From Oscillospiraceae bacterium Zagget6 (lineage in GTDB: Bacteria; Bacillota; Clostridia; Oscillospirales; Oscillospiraceae): a DNA stretch of 64,000 nt. This document shows, piece after piece, positions 28,581-37,389 of the stretch (positions are counted from its first letter, which is position 1; each line of letters begins with the position of its first letter). Under the pieces are notes generated by a model, which saw nothing but the letters and a program-made list of their open reading frames with translations, was not told where the DNA came from and did no database searches. Location: positions 24,158-88,157 of the forward strand of contig MSHH01000075.1 in assembly GCA_001941075.1 (NCBI GenBank). The letters run 5' to 3'. The translations under genes were made by a program, and so were the position numbers.

Positions 28581-29577
28581 GCAGGAAATCAAAAAGGAAC
28601 TATCCGAAGAAGCACGGCTCCAGCAGCTGGCGGCGCAGATGCGGGCGCGGGAGTATCAGGGCCTCTCTGAGGAGGAAATTCAGGAGCGGGAACGGCAGAA
28701 GGAAATGCGCAAAAAGAAGAACATTGCGATACTGGAGGACACGCTGTCCATTCTGGAACAGGGCGGCTACGCCAAGAATGAGCAAGACGTGCGGCTTGCT
28801 TTCTCACCGGAGCAAATGCGGGAGATTCGGGTGTTCCTGCCGGAGGAGCTTACGGCGCTCATCGCTGCGGAGCAGGAAGAACCGCAGACGCAAAGCGTTC
28901 CCTCCTTCGGCTGTGAGAACGAGGACGCCCTTGTTCTGGCGCAGAAGCAGTATCAGCGGTTACAAGGCGAGGGAGACCCTGCGCCTAAAATCCTCGTGCT
29001 GAATCTGGCCAGCGCCACCCGACCCGGCGGCCAGACCCGGAACGGGGCCAGCGCCCAGGAGGAGGACCTCTGCCGTAGAACGTCCCTGCTGCTGTCTCTG
29101 GAGAGCGAGGGCGCAAAGCGGTACTACGACTACAACAACGCCAGAAAGACCCGCATGGGGTCTGACGGCGTACTGCTCTCCCCCAACGTGGAGGTCGTCA
29201 AGGATTCCTCGTCCGAAACCCTTGCCCAGCCGTTTCCCATCTCTGTCATGAGCTGCGCCGCCCCGATGGTGCGGCTGGGCCTGGAGGGGATGAGCCAGCA
29301 GGAGTACGAGGAAATGCTCTGTCGGCGTATTCAGGGGATGCTGCTGGTGGCGGCGTCTCAGGGCTATCGCCACCTGATTTTAGGCGCCTTCGGCTGCGGC
29401 GTGTACGGGAACGATGCGGCGCTTGTCTCTGATTTGTTCGCCCGTGTCATCCGAGCGTTCACCTATGCCGGAAAAGGCAGCGAACAGCTCTTTGATTCCA
29501 TTCAGTTTGCGGTTCTCTGCCGTCCTGGAAAGGACTATAATTACAGGGAGTTTTGCCGGAATTTCTCTCCCGATTGA
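28573..29577 (+). CDS. Bacterial-type PARG-like macrodomain protein (TIGR02452/DUF2263-like)
   Basis: RPGGQTRNGASAQEEDLCRRTSL matches PARG GGG-X-QEE signature; LGAFGCGVYGND. Confidence 0.88.
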   Translation: MAEQEIKKELSEEARLQQLAAQMRAREYQGLSEEEIQERERQKEMRKKKNIAILEDTLSILEQGGYAKNEQDVRLAFSPEQMREIRVFLPEELTALIAAEQEEPQTQSVPSFGCENEDALVLAQKQYQRLQGEGDPAPKILVLNLASATRPGGQTRNGASAQEEDLCRRTSLLLSLESEGAKRYYDYNNARKTRMGSDGVLLSPNVEVVKDSSSETLAQPFPISVMSCAAPMVRLGLEGMSQQEYEEMLCRRIQGMLLVAASQGYRHLILGAFGCGVYGNDAALVSDLFARVIRAFTYAGKGSEQLFDSIQFAVLCRPGKDYNYREFCRNFSPD

Positions 29578-29645
29578 GCAGCTCCCCCAAGTTATTGTCT
29601 TCACCTTTGATTTGTCATTCATCCGGCCTAAAGGAGACCAACTCT

Positions 29646-31151
29646 ATGAGTAATTCCACCATTTACGAACGCTTTGCAGAAACCGTGACACAATTTCCCG
29701 ACCAGCCTGCCATTATCGAGCAGGAACAGTCCCTGACCTATGCTCAGCTTGACCGGCGCATTGACGTGATTGCAGTCAATTTCCCCTCACGCAGGGAGGG
29801 GCAAAGCCCCGGAAGTGCCGCTCGACGGCAGGAAACCTGCATCGGCATCGTGGCCGACCACGGGGCCGATTTCGTCGCCGCCATCTTTGCCGTGCTGAAA
29901 ATCGGGGCGGCTTACGTTCCGGCGGAGCCGGATTTCCCGGAGGAACGCATCCGATTCATGATGCAGGAGAACAATGTGGGCTTCATCGTCACCCAGAAAA
30001 AGTATCAGGAGAAGCTGAAAGGCTTCCCTCTGCTGTTTTTAGAGGATATGACCGGAGAAACCGCTGTGCGGGAAAACACCCCCTTGACACGTCCCGATTC
30101 TCTGGCCTATATTTTATATACCTCCGGTTCCACCGGCGTGCCGAAGGGCGTCTGCGTGACCAACGCCAACGTCTGTCATTACGTCCGGGCGTTTCAGCAC
30201 GAATTTCACCCCATGGCTGGGGACGTGATGCTGCAATACTCCGTCTGTTCCTTCGACATTTTCGTGGAAGAGGTGTTCACCACGCTGCTTTCCGGGGCCG
30301 CCCTCGCCATCCCGAACGGTCAGGCGAGAGCGGATGTCCATTCTCTGATGGACTTTGTGCGGGAGAAGAACGTGACCATGCTCAGCGGGTTCCCTTATCT
30401 GTTGATGGAACTGAACGCGCTGGAGCGCATCCCCTCCAGCCTGCGGCTGCTCATCAGCGGCGGCGACATTCTCCGGGAGAGTTATGTGGACCGTCTGCTG
30501 CCCCAGGTCACGGTCTACAATACCTATGGGCCGTCGGAGACCACCGTCTGTTGCAGCTATTTCCGCTGCAACGGCCAGAAGGCGCTGGAGGATGGCACCT
30601 ATCCCATCGGGAAACCGGTGCTCGGAACGCAAATCGAGCTGTTGGACGAGGATGGAAAGCCCGTCCCCGCCGGTTCCGTGGGGGAGCTTTGCATCTTCGG
30701 CAGCGGCGTCTCCAACGGGTATCTTGACCAGAGCAGGAATGAGATGTTTGTGACAGCAGCGGACGGAAAGCGATTCTACCGGAGCGGCGATTTGGGCTAT
30801 CTCCTGCCGGACGGCAATCTGGCGTTCCTCCACCGCAGAGACTCTCAGGTGATGATCCTGGGGAAACGGGTGGAGCCGGAGGAGGTGGAAAACGTCCTGT
30901 GCGACTGCGAGGAGGTGCAGACCGCCGTGGTCTGCCCGTTCACGGATGAACACGGCCTCTCCTACCTGACCGCCTATGTGGTCCCGGAAGGGACAGGGTT
31001 CGTTCTGTCCGAGGTCAAGAAAAAGCTGCGGCGCTATCTGACCGCCTTCATGATACCGGAGTTTTTCGTGATACTGGATCACATCCCCCTGACCCCCAAC
31101 GGAAAGCCGGATGTGAAAAGCCTGCCGGTGGTGCTGAAAGAGGGGGCCTAG
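29646..31151 (+). CDS. Stand-alone AMP-binding/amino-acid adenylation domain enzyme
   Basis: YILYTSGSTGVPKGVCVTN, YGPSETTV, YRSGDLGYLLPDGN, PLTPNGKPDVKSLP; no carrier domain. Confidence 0.92.
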   Translation: MSNSTIYERFAETVTQFPDQPAIIEQEQSLTYAQLDRRIDVIAVNFPSRREGQSPGSAARRQETCIGIVADHGADFVAAIFAVLKIGAAYVPAEPDFPEERIRFMMQENNVGFIVTQKKYQEKLKGFPLLFLEDMTGETAVRENTPLTRPDSLAYILYTSGSTGVPKGVCVTNANVCHYVRAFQHEFHPMAGDVMLQYSVCSFDIFVEEVFTTLLSGAALAIPNGQARADVHSLMDFVREKNVTMLSGFPYLLMELNALERIPSSLRLLISGGDILRESYVDRLLPQVTVYNTYGPSETTVCCSYFRCNGQKALEDGTYPIGKPVLGTQIELLDEDGKPVPAGSVGELCIFGSGVSNGYLDQSRNEMFVTAADGKRFYRSGDLGYLLPDGNLAFLHRRDSQVMILGKRVEPEEVENVLCDCEEVQTAVVCPFTDEHGLSYLTAYVVPEGTGFVLSEVKKKLRRYLTAFMIPEFFVILDHIPLTPNGKPDVKSLPVVLKEGA

Positions 31152-31155
31152 CGAA

Positions 31156-31626
31156 TTGGACCTGACAATCAGAAAAGCGGACCGCTCCGACCTGGAGGAA
31201 CTGCTGCGCTGGCGGGAAGTCGTTCTGCGGGAGGTGTTTTCCATCTCCGCCGGGGAAGATAGGACAGAGCTTCTCGCCGCAAACCGGGCGTATTACCAGA
31301 CTGCGCTGGAAACGAGGGAACACATCGCCTGCTTCGCCTGCGTGGGAGAACAGACGGTTGGCTGCGGCGGCGTCTGCCTCTATCGGGAGATGCCCTCGCC
31401 GGACAATCCCAGCGGCAAATGCGGGTATCTGATGAATATTTACACCCTGCCCGCCCTGCGCCAGCAGGGTGTGGGAAAAGCGGTCGTGCAATGGCTGGTA
31501 CAGGAGGCGAAGCGCTGGGGCGCAGAAAAGATTTATCTGGAGGCGTCGGAACAGGCATATCCCCTGTATCGGTCATTGGGCTTTCAGGATATGAAGGGAT
31601 ATTTGAAGTACAATATGAGCTGTTAG
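31156..31626 (+). CDS. GNAT family N-acetyltransferase (TTG start)
   Basis: LTIRKADRSDLEELLRWRE...LMNIYTLPALRQQGVGKAVVQWLVQEAKRWGAEKIYLEA. Confidence 0.88.
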   Translation: MDLTIRKADRSDLEELLRWREVVLREVFSISAGEDRTELLAANRAYYQTALETREHIACFACVGEQTVGCGGVCLYREMPSPDNPSGKCGYLMNIYTLPALRQQGVGKAVVQWLVQEAKRWGAEKIYLEASEQAYPLYRSLGFQDMKGYLKYNMSC

Positions 31627-31815
31627 CTATTAGCCGTTAGCTGTTGCCGTCAAGCGGCACTTCCGAAGCTGCGCTTCTCCCTGTAGTCAGGCACTACAAA
31701 CCCAAAACACAGTGCATAAAACGAAATGTGAAAACAACTGTTCGTAAGGTGCTGTCAGCAAAAGTTAAGCACCACAAAGCTAATAGCTAATAGCCAAAAG
31801 CTAAGAGCTAAAAAG
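31614..31815. repeat. Interspersed repeat copy R3, inside the operon
   Basis: GAGCTGTTAGCTATTAGCCGTTAGCTG ... AAGCTAATAGCTAATAGCCAAAAGCTAAGAGCTAAA; supplies the GNAT stop codon. Confidence 0.7.
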
Positions 31816-31825
31816 GTGAGGGAGT

Positions 31826-32518
31826 ATGAAAGCAGAAAAGGCCGTCACATTGCCAGTGAACGGAAAGAAGATACAGGTCTACTGCGCGTCTCAAGCAGCG
31901 CCGCTGGTGATTTATCACGCCGTAATGGGCGAAGGAAAAGCCCTATGGCAAGCCTGCCAGAAGGTAGACTGCCCGGCGTTTTCGCTGGCAGTCATCAACG
32001 GCGTGAGCTGGGACGACGATATGACGCCGTGGGCCATCCCGCCCATCTCCAAGGGGGACACCCCCTGTTCCGGCTGCGCAGACGCCTGGTTAGCGCAGCT
32101 CACCGGCGAACTGCTGCCGCAGATCACGGCAGCTCTCCCCTTCCCGCCGACCTATTGCGCCCTGGCGGGTTATTCCCTGGCAGGGTTGTTCGCCGTGTAC
32201 GCAGGGTATAAGACGGACTGCTTCTCCCGCCTGATTTCTGCGTCCGGCTCGATGTGGTATCCTGACTTCGTGACCTTTGTCCAGCAGCACTTCATTTCGG
32301 AACAGGTGAAGGTGATTTACTTCTCCCTGGGAGATCAGGAGAGCCACACGAAAAATCAGTACCTCGCCCCGGTGGAGGAAAACACCCGGTTCCTGGCACA
32401 ATATTTTTCGGAGCAGGGCATCCAAACGACCTTCCAGCTGAACAAAGGCAACCACTACCGGAACTCCACAGGCCGGATGGCCGTAGGGATTCAGTGGGCG
32501 CTGGAGCAGCAGCTTTGA
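31826..32518 (+). CDS. Alpha/beta-hydrolase fold putative esterase
   Basis: YCALAGYSLAGLFAVYAGYKTDCFSRLISASGSMWYP. Confidence 0.75.
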   Translation: MKAEKAVTLPVNGKKIQVYCASQAAPLVIYHAVMGEGKALWQACQKVDCPAFSLAVINGVSWDDDMTPWAIPPISKGDTPCSGCADAWLAQLTGELLPQITAALPFPPTYCALAGYSLAGLFAVYAGYKTDCFSRLISASGSMWYPDFVTFVQQHFISEQVKVIYFSLGDQESHTKNQYLAPVEENTRFLAQYFSEQGIQTTFQLNKGNHYRNSTGRMAVGIQWALEQQL

Positions 32519-32548
32519 GAGCCTGAACAGTTGCTATATGAAAAAGAA

Positions 32549-32592
32549 TGATACCGGGCGCAGTGCGGTTTGCATTGCGCCCGGTATCTCTA
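32549..32592 (+). terminator. Terminator-like hairpin at end of SirTM-like operon
   Basis: GATACCGGGCGCAgtgcggttTGCattGCGCCCGGTATCTCTATT. Confidence 0.65.
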
Positions 32593-32662
32593 TTCCGGTG
32601 CTGTCTCGGCTTACGGAATCAATGCCGAGAGATTCTTTTGGTCTTTACAACCTATCTATCGG

Positions 32663-34519
32663 TCAGGATGCCTCCTCAAACTGGCTGTTGTACAGCTCTG
32701 CGTAGAACCCATTCTGTTTCAGCAGCTCCTCGTGATTGCCCTGCTCCACGATGTCGCCGTCCCGCATGACCAGGATGATGTCGGCGTTTTTGATGGTGGA
32801 CAGCCGGTGGGCGATGACGAAGCTGGTGCGCTTGTTTGTCAGCTTGTCCATGGCCTGCTGGGTCAGCATTTCGGTCTTGGTGTCCACGCTGGAGGTGGCC
32901 TCGTCCAAAATCAGCATGGGGCTGTTTTGAATCATGGCTCTGGCGATGGTCATCAGCTGCTTCTGTCCGGCGGAGATGGAGGTGTTGTCGGTCAGGGTGG
33001 AGTCATACCCCTTGGGCAGCGCCTGAATAAATTCGTGGATACCGCAGGCTTTGCAGGCGTTTATCATCTGCTCCTCGGTGACGCCCTGAGTGTTGTAGAG
33101 CAGGTTCTCCCGAACGGTTCCCTCGAACAACCAAGTGTCCTGCAACACCATGCCGAACTGACTGTGGACGTTGCTTCTGGGGATGTCGGTGGTCGGAATG
33201 CCGTCAATCAGAATAGAGCCGCCAGTCGGCTCAAAGAACCGCATCAGCAGGTTGACCATGGTGGTCTTGCCTGCACCGGTGGGACCGACGATGGCCACCT
33301 TCTGCCCCGGCTTCACCTTGACGCTGAAGTCGTGGATGATTTCCTTCTCCGGCGCATTGGGATAGGCAAACTTCACATGGCGGAACTCCACCTCGCCGTG
33401 TACGTTCTCGATGCGCTTCACCTTGTCGGACTCGTCCTCCATCTCCTCTTCGGCCAGGAACTCAAAGACGCGCTCGGACGCAGCCGCGCAGGACTGCACC
33501 TGGGTCATAGCCTGAGAGATCTGCCGCAGCGGGGACTCAAACAGACGGGTGTAAATCAGGAAAGCGGTGATGACACCAAAGGTGATGTTGCCGTTGATGA
33601 TTTGCCAGGCACCAACCACACAGACCGACACATAACCCAGGTTGCCGACGAAGGTCATCAGGGGCTGCATCAGACCGGACAGGAACTGGGAACGGAAGTT
33701 TGCGGTTTTCACAGCCTGGTTCAGAGAGGAGAAGGTATCCCGTACCTCGTCCTCCGCGTTCAGGATGCGGATGACGTCGTGACCTGTGTACATCTCCTCG
33801 ATGTAGCCGTTCAGAGTACCCAGGCTTTCCTGCCGGGCGGTGAAGTATTTCTGAGAGCGGCTCATGATGACCACCATCAGCACCAGGCCGATGAGGGTTG
33901 CCAGAACCGTGGTGGTCGCCAGTACCCAGTCTGTGTAGTACATCATGATGAGACAGCCGATAAACTGTGCAAGGGCTGTGACCAGGTTAGAAAGACTGTT
34001 GGACATAGCCTGCCCGATCATATCCACATCGTTGGTCATACGGGAAAGCACGTCGCCTGCGGCGTTGCCGGAGAAGAATTTCAGCGGCAGACGGTTGATT
34101 TTGGTGTCGATGTCCCCGCGGAGCCGTTTGGCCGTCCGCTGGGTCACGGTCTGCATGATGAAGTGCTGGACAAAGCTACAGACTGCGCTGGCCAGATAGA
34201 TGCCCAGCAGCAACAGCGCCACGCTTCGGACGCCAGCCATATCAATTTCACTGGAAAGGCCGTCGTAAATATAATCTGTCAGCCGACTGAGCTGATTCGG
34301 GCCAATGATGGTAAAGACTGCGCCAACGGCTGCCAGCACCAGCGCCAGAACGATGATGCCCACCTGACTTCTGCAATAGGAAAGCAGGCTCAGCAACGCG
34401 CCCTTCATATCCTTCGCTTTGCCGCCGCCTCCGCCACCCATGGGACCGCGACCCATCGGGCCTCTTCTCATGGGAGCGCCAGTTCGGGCGTAAGGTCTGG
34501 TTTGATTGTTTTCTGCCAT
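32663..34519 (-). CDS. ABC transporter, fused permease/ATPase half-transporter
   Basis: GPTGAGKTTMVNLLMRF, ISAGQKQLMTIARA, LDEATSSVDT. Confidence 0.95.
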   Translation of the reverse strand: MAENNQTRPYARTGAPMRRGPMGRGPMGGGGGGKAKDMKGALLSLLSYCRSQVGIIVLALVLAAVGAVFTIIGPNQLSRLTDYIYDGLSSEIDMAGVRSVALLLLGIYLASAVCSFVQHFIMQTVTQRTAKRLRGDIDTKINRLPLKFFSGNAAGDVLSRMTNDVDMIGQAMSNSLSNLVTALAQFIGCLIMMYYTDWVLATTTVLATLIGLVLMVVIMSRSQKYFTARQESLGTLNGYIEEMYTGHDVIRILNAEDEVRDTFSSLNQAVKTANFRSQFLSGLMQPLMTFVGNLGYVSVCVVGAWQIINGNITFGVITAFLIYTRLFESPLRQISQAMTQVQSCAAASERVFEFLAEEEMEDESDKVKRIENVHGEVEFRHVKFAYPNAPEKEIIHDFSVKVKPGQKVAIVGPTGAGKTTMVNLLMRFFEPTGGSILIDGIPTTDIPRSNVHSQFGMVLQDTWLFEGTVRENLLYNTQGVTEEQMINACKACGIHEFIQALPKGYDSTLTDNTSISAGQKQLMTIARAMIQNSPMLILDEATSSVDTKTEMLTQQAMDKLTNKRTSFVIAHRLSTIKNADIILVMRDGDIVEQGNHEELLKQNGFYAELYNSQFEEAS

Positions 34520-34534
34520 AATAGACGCACCTCC

Positions 34535-36331
34535 TTACGCGTTCGCCGCAAGCTCTTCTGCCGAGAGCTGCGACAGGGCGATCTGCTGGTAGACAGAGCA
34601 GTTCTCCATCAGTTCCTCGTGGGTGCCGATCCCGGCGGCTGCGCCGTTGTCCAGCACCACGATCTTGTCCGCATTACGGATGGTGCCAATGCGCTGCGCC
34701 ACGATCAGGCAGGTCGTCCCCTGCAAATCGGTCTTGATTCTCTGCCGCAAAATGCGGTCAGTCTTGTAGTCCAGCGCCGAGAAGGAGTCGTCGAAAATCA
34801 GAATCTCCGGCTTTCTGGCGATGGCTCTTGCAATCGACAGCCGCTGCTTCTGGCCGCCGGAGACGTTGGAGCCGCTCTGGGCGATCCAGCCGTCCTTTCC
34901 GCCGTCCATCGTCTGAACAAACTCTGTGGCCTGGGCGATGTCCAGAGCGTTGTCCACGTCGGCGTCGGTCAGCGTGTGCCCGCTCTTACCGAAGGTGACG
35001 TTGCCCTCCACGGTGTTGGCGAACAGCGTCGCCTTCTGGGGAATGTAGCCGATTTTGTCGTACAGGGTCTCAAAACTGTAGCTGGAAACGTCCTTGCCGT
35101 CCAGCAGCACGGTTCCGTCTGTCGCATCGTAGAGCCTTGCGACGAGACCGGCCAAGGTGGACTTGCCGGAGCCGGTGGCGCCGATAAAGGCCACCGTTTC
35201 GCCCTTCTTTGCCGAGAAGGAGATGTGTTTCAGGCAGTCCTCGGAGGCGTCGGGGTAACGGAAGGACACATCCTGGAATTCGATGCTTCCGGTTTCCTCA
35301 GCGGTCGTCTCCTTCCCCTCCCGCACAGCGATGTCACAGTCAATGACCTCGTTGATACGTTTCGCAGACACCTGCGCACGGGGCAGCATCATGAAAATCA
35401 TTAGCAGCATGACAAAGGACATGATGACATATAGTGCGTAGGAGCTGAACGAAACGACCTCGCCCAGCATGATCGAGCGCTCAGAGGCGGCAGCCATGAT
35501 TTCCTCTGTGGCGCCATTCAGGGGAATGTCGATGGCGTTGATGAGCCAGGCGCCTACATAATAGATGGCGACGCTCACACTGCTCTGAACGAACATCATA
35601 ATGGGAGACAGGAAAGCCATTCCCCTGCCGGTGAACAACTGGGTCCGCATCAGATTGTCATTGGCCGTCTCGAATTTGTCCTCCTGATACTGTTCGGCAT
35701 TGAAGGCCCGGACGACCCGGATGCCGCTCAGATTCTCGTCTGTGAGGCGGTTCACATCGTCGATTTGCCGCTGGACAATGCGGAACTTGGGGATCATGAT
35801 CGCCAGCAGGACGACAAGGGAGACCACAACGATGGCCACCGCCGCAGCCACCACTGCGGAAAGCTGCCAGCTCTTGCCGACAATTTTAATGATGGCCCAA
35901 ATCGCCATGATGGGGGCGCGGAGCATCATTTGCAGTCCCATGGCGATGATCATCTGAATCTGGGTGATGTCGTTGGTGGTACGGGTGATCAGGCTGGCGG
36001 TGGAGAACTGCTTGATTTCACCGCTGCCCATGGCCGCGACCTTGTTGAACAGCTTTGCCCGGACGTCAAAGGAGAAGTCCGCCGCGATCATGGCCGCCAG
36101 ATAGCCGACCACCACTGTCAGCAGAGCGCTGCACAGGGCACAGCCCAGCATATTCCCACCGGCAACGAAGTACTGCGACAAATCCGTGACCTCGCTGCTG
36201 ATGAGCACCGTGATTTCCGCCGTGTAGTCTGGCAGGCGCAAATCGAAATACACTTGGCCGCAGACCAGCAGCACGCACAAAAGCGCCAGCCACCGGTCTT
36301 TGGTCTTCATATTACTGAAAATATGAATCAT
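34535..36331 (-). CDS. ABC transporter, fused permease/ATPase half-transporter (partner)
   Basis: GATGSGKSTLAGLVARL, VSGGQKQRLSIARA; AGGAGGA RBS supports MIHIF start. Confidence 0.95.
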   Translation of the reverse strand: MIHIFSNMKTKDRWLALLCVLLVCGQVYFDLRLPDYTAEITVLISSEVTDLSQYFVAGGNMLGCALCSALLTVVVGYLAAMIAADFSFDVRAKLFNKVAAMGSGEIKQFSTASLITRTTNDITQIQMIIAMGLQMMLRAPIMAIWAIIKIVGKSWQLSAVVAAAVAIVVVSLVVLLAIMIPKFRIVQRQIDDVNRLTDENLSGIRVVRAFNAEQYQEDKFETANDNLMRTQLFTGRGMAFLSPIMMFVQSSVSVAIYYVGAWLINAIDIPLNGATEEIMAAASERSIMLGEVVSFSSYALYVIMSFVMLLMIFMMLPRAQVSAKRINEVIDCDIAVREGKETTAEETGSIEFQDVSFRYPDASEDCLKHISFSAKKGETVAFIGATGSGKSTLAGLVARLYDATDGTVLLDGKDVSSYSFETLYDKIGYIPQKATLFANTVEGNVTFGKSGHTLTDADVDNALDIAQATEFVQTMDGGKDGWIAQSGSNVSGGQKQRLSIARAIARKPEILIFDDSFSALDYKTDRILRQRIKTDLQGTTCLIVAQRIGTIRNADKIVVLDNGAAAGIGTHEELMENCSVYQQIALSQLSAEELAANA

Positions 36332-36387
36332 AGAAATTCCTCCTGTCATAGAATGGATACGTTGCCGGAATCCTTTCGGATTCCATG

Positions 36388-36463
36388 TGCGACATTTGTT
36401 GTGCTGTCACTCTGCCACGCTTTCTGCTAATTATCAAGCGTCAAATTGCAACATATGTCGCAT
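36388..36463 (-). promoter_or_regulatory. Operator-flanked promoter region P3 (ABC exporter)
   Basis: Minus: TGCGACATATGTTGC, TTGATA-17-CAGAGT, CAACAAATGTCGCA. Confidence 0.6.
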
Positions 36464-36550
36464 GATAGACTGCGGCTTCTAGCGGTAAAGTAAGCCAGCT
36501 GTAACCGCTTTTGCGCGTCACAAGTGGAACAACACAAAAATGAGCACCTT

Positions 36551-36670
36551 TGCGACATCTGTTGTATTATCACTCTAGCACTTTCAGTGCTAATTATCAA
36601 GCAACAATTTAAAACATGTGTCGCATGGAGCAAATTTTGCTTGCTATACTGCGACATCTGTTGTATAATA
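36551..36670. promoter_or_regulatory. Operator cluster P4/P5 between ABC exporter and TetR genes
   Basis: Three sites: TGCGACATCTGTTGTA (36551), AAAACATGTGTCGCA (36611), TGCGACATCTGTTGTA (36650); plus promoter TTGCTA-17-TATAAT (36641/36664); minus TTGATA-17-TAGAGT. Confidence 0.65.
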
Positions 36671-36728
36671 CATCCATTGAGATAGGGCCATAAAATCTGT
36701 TTCCTATGCGCCCAGGAGGGATATACCT

Positions 36729-37289
36729 ATGAAAAAGCAGCCGGAAATCACGGATGCCACAAGAGAGTCCTTTGTCAATGCGTTTTTTCAGTTGGCAAAG
36801 ACGAAGAGCATCAGCCGAATCACCATCCGGGAGATCACGAACCTTGCCGGATACAACCGCACTACCTTTTACCGTTACTTTGAGGATGTCTATGCGCTGG
36901 TGGAATACGCTGAAGACGAGTTTTTGAGAGGTGTAAAAACTGCGTTGGAAATCCACGGCGCGGCGGAATCTATCAGCGGTGATAAATTTTTTGAGGTCAT
37001 CATCAACAGTTTCCACGAAAACAAAGAGCGCATCTCTATCCTGGTGTCAGAACAAAACCGCTCTCATTTTTTGAGGAAGATCAAGGAAGCCATCACGAGC
37101 CATGTGGATCAGGAGCACAATGTAACGCCCAAAAAGCGGATCATCATGGATATTTATTTTTATGGAATTTTCCACGCCATCTCCACCAACCTGCAAAGCA
37201 AAGACGCTTTGTCGGATGAGGACCTAATGGACGTTATCAAGGCCATGTTCAACAGCTGGTATCGGCCTGAGATGACACGAGACGCATGA
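36729..37289 (+). CDS. TetR/AcrR family regulator (paralog of 18371-18958)
   Basis: MKKQPEITDATRESFVNAFFQLAKTKSISRITIREITNLAGYNRTTFYRYFEDVYALVEYAED. Confidence 0.92.
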   Translation: MKKQPEITDATRESFVNAFFQLAKTKSISRITIREITNLAGYNRTTFYRYFEDVYALVEYAEDEFLRGVKTALEIHGAAESISGDKFFEVIINSFHENKERISILVSEQNRSHFLRKIKEAITSHVDQEHNVTPKKRIIMDIYFYGIFHAISTNLQSKDALSDEDLMDVIKAMFNSWYRPEMTRDA

Positions 37290-37389
37290 CTTCCCTTTTG
37301 CGGGGCCACTTCCATTATGGATTCGGCCTCGCTTTTTTATATACTCTTTCCAAATTTAGGGGCGTGAATTGGGGGAGAATACAGAATTA

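Noticed and set aside
14305-31815. R1-R3 as IS elements
   Set aside because: Each is only ~180-200 bp with no transposase ORF; kept as a non-autonomous repeat family of unknown mechanism
24794-32592. Interpretation as a known anti-phage defence island
   Set aside because: Sir2 domains occur in defence systems (Thoeris/DSR-type), but here they are small stand-alone class-M-like proteins without TIR, HerA, Ago or nuclease partners; a defence role is not excluded but is unsupported
32570-35404. 944-aa plus-strand ORF opposite the ABC exporters
   Set aside because: Sense strand encodes Walker A/ABC signature motifs; the antisense ORF has no recognisable domain
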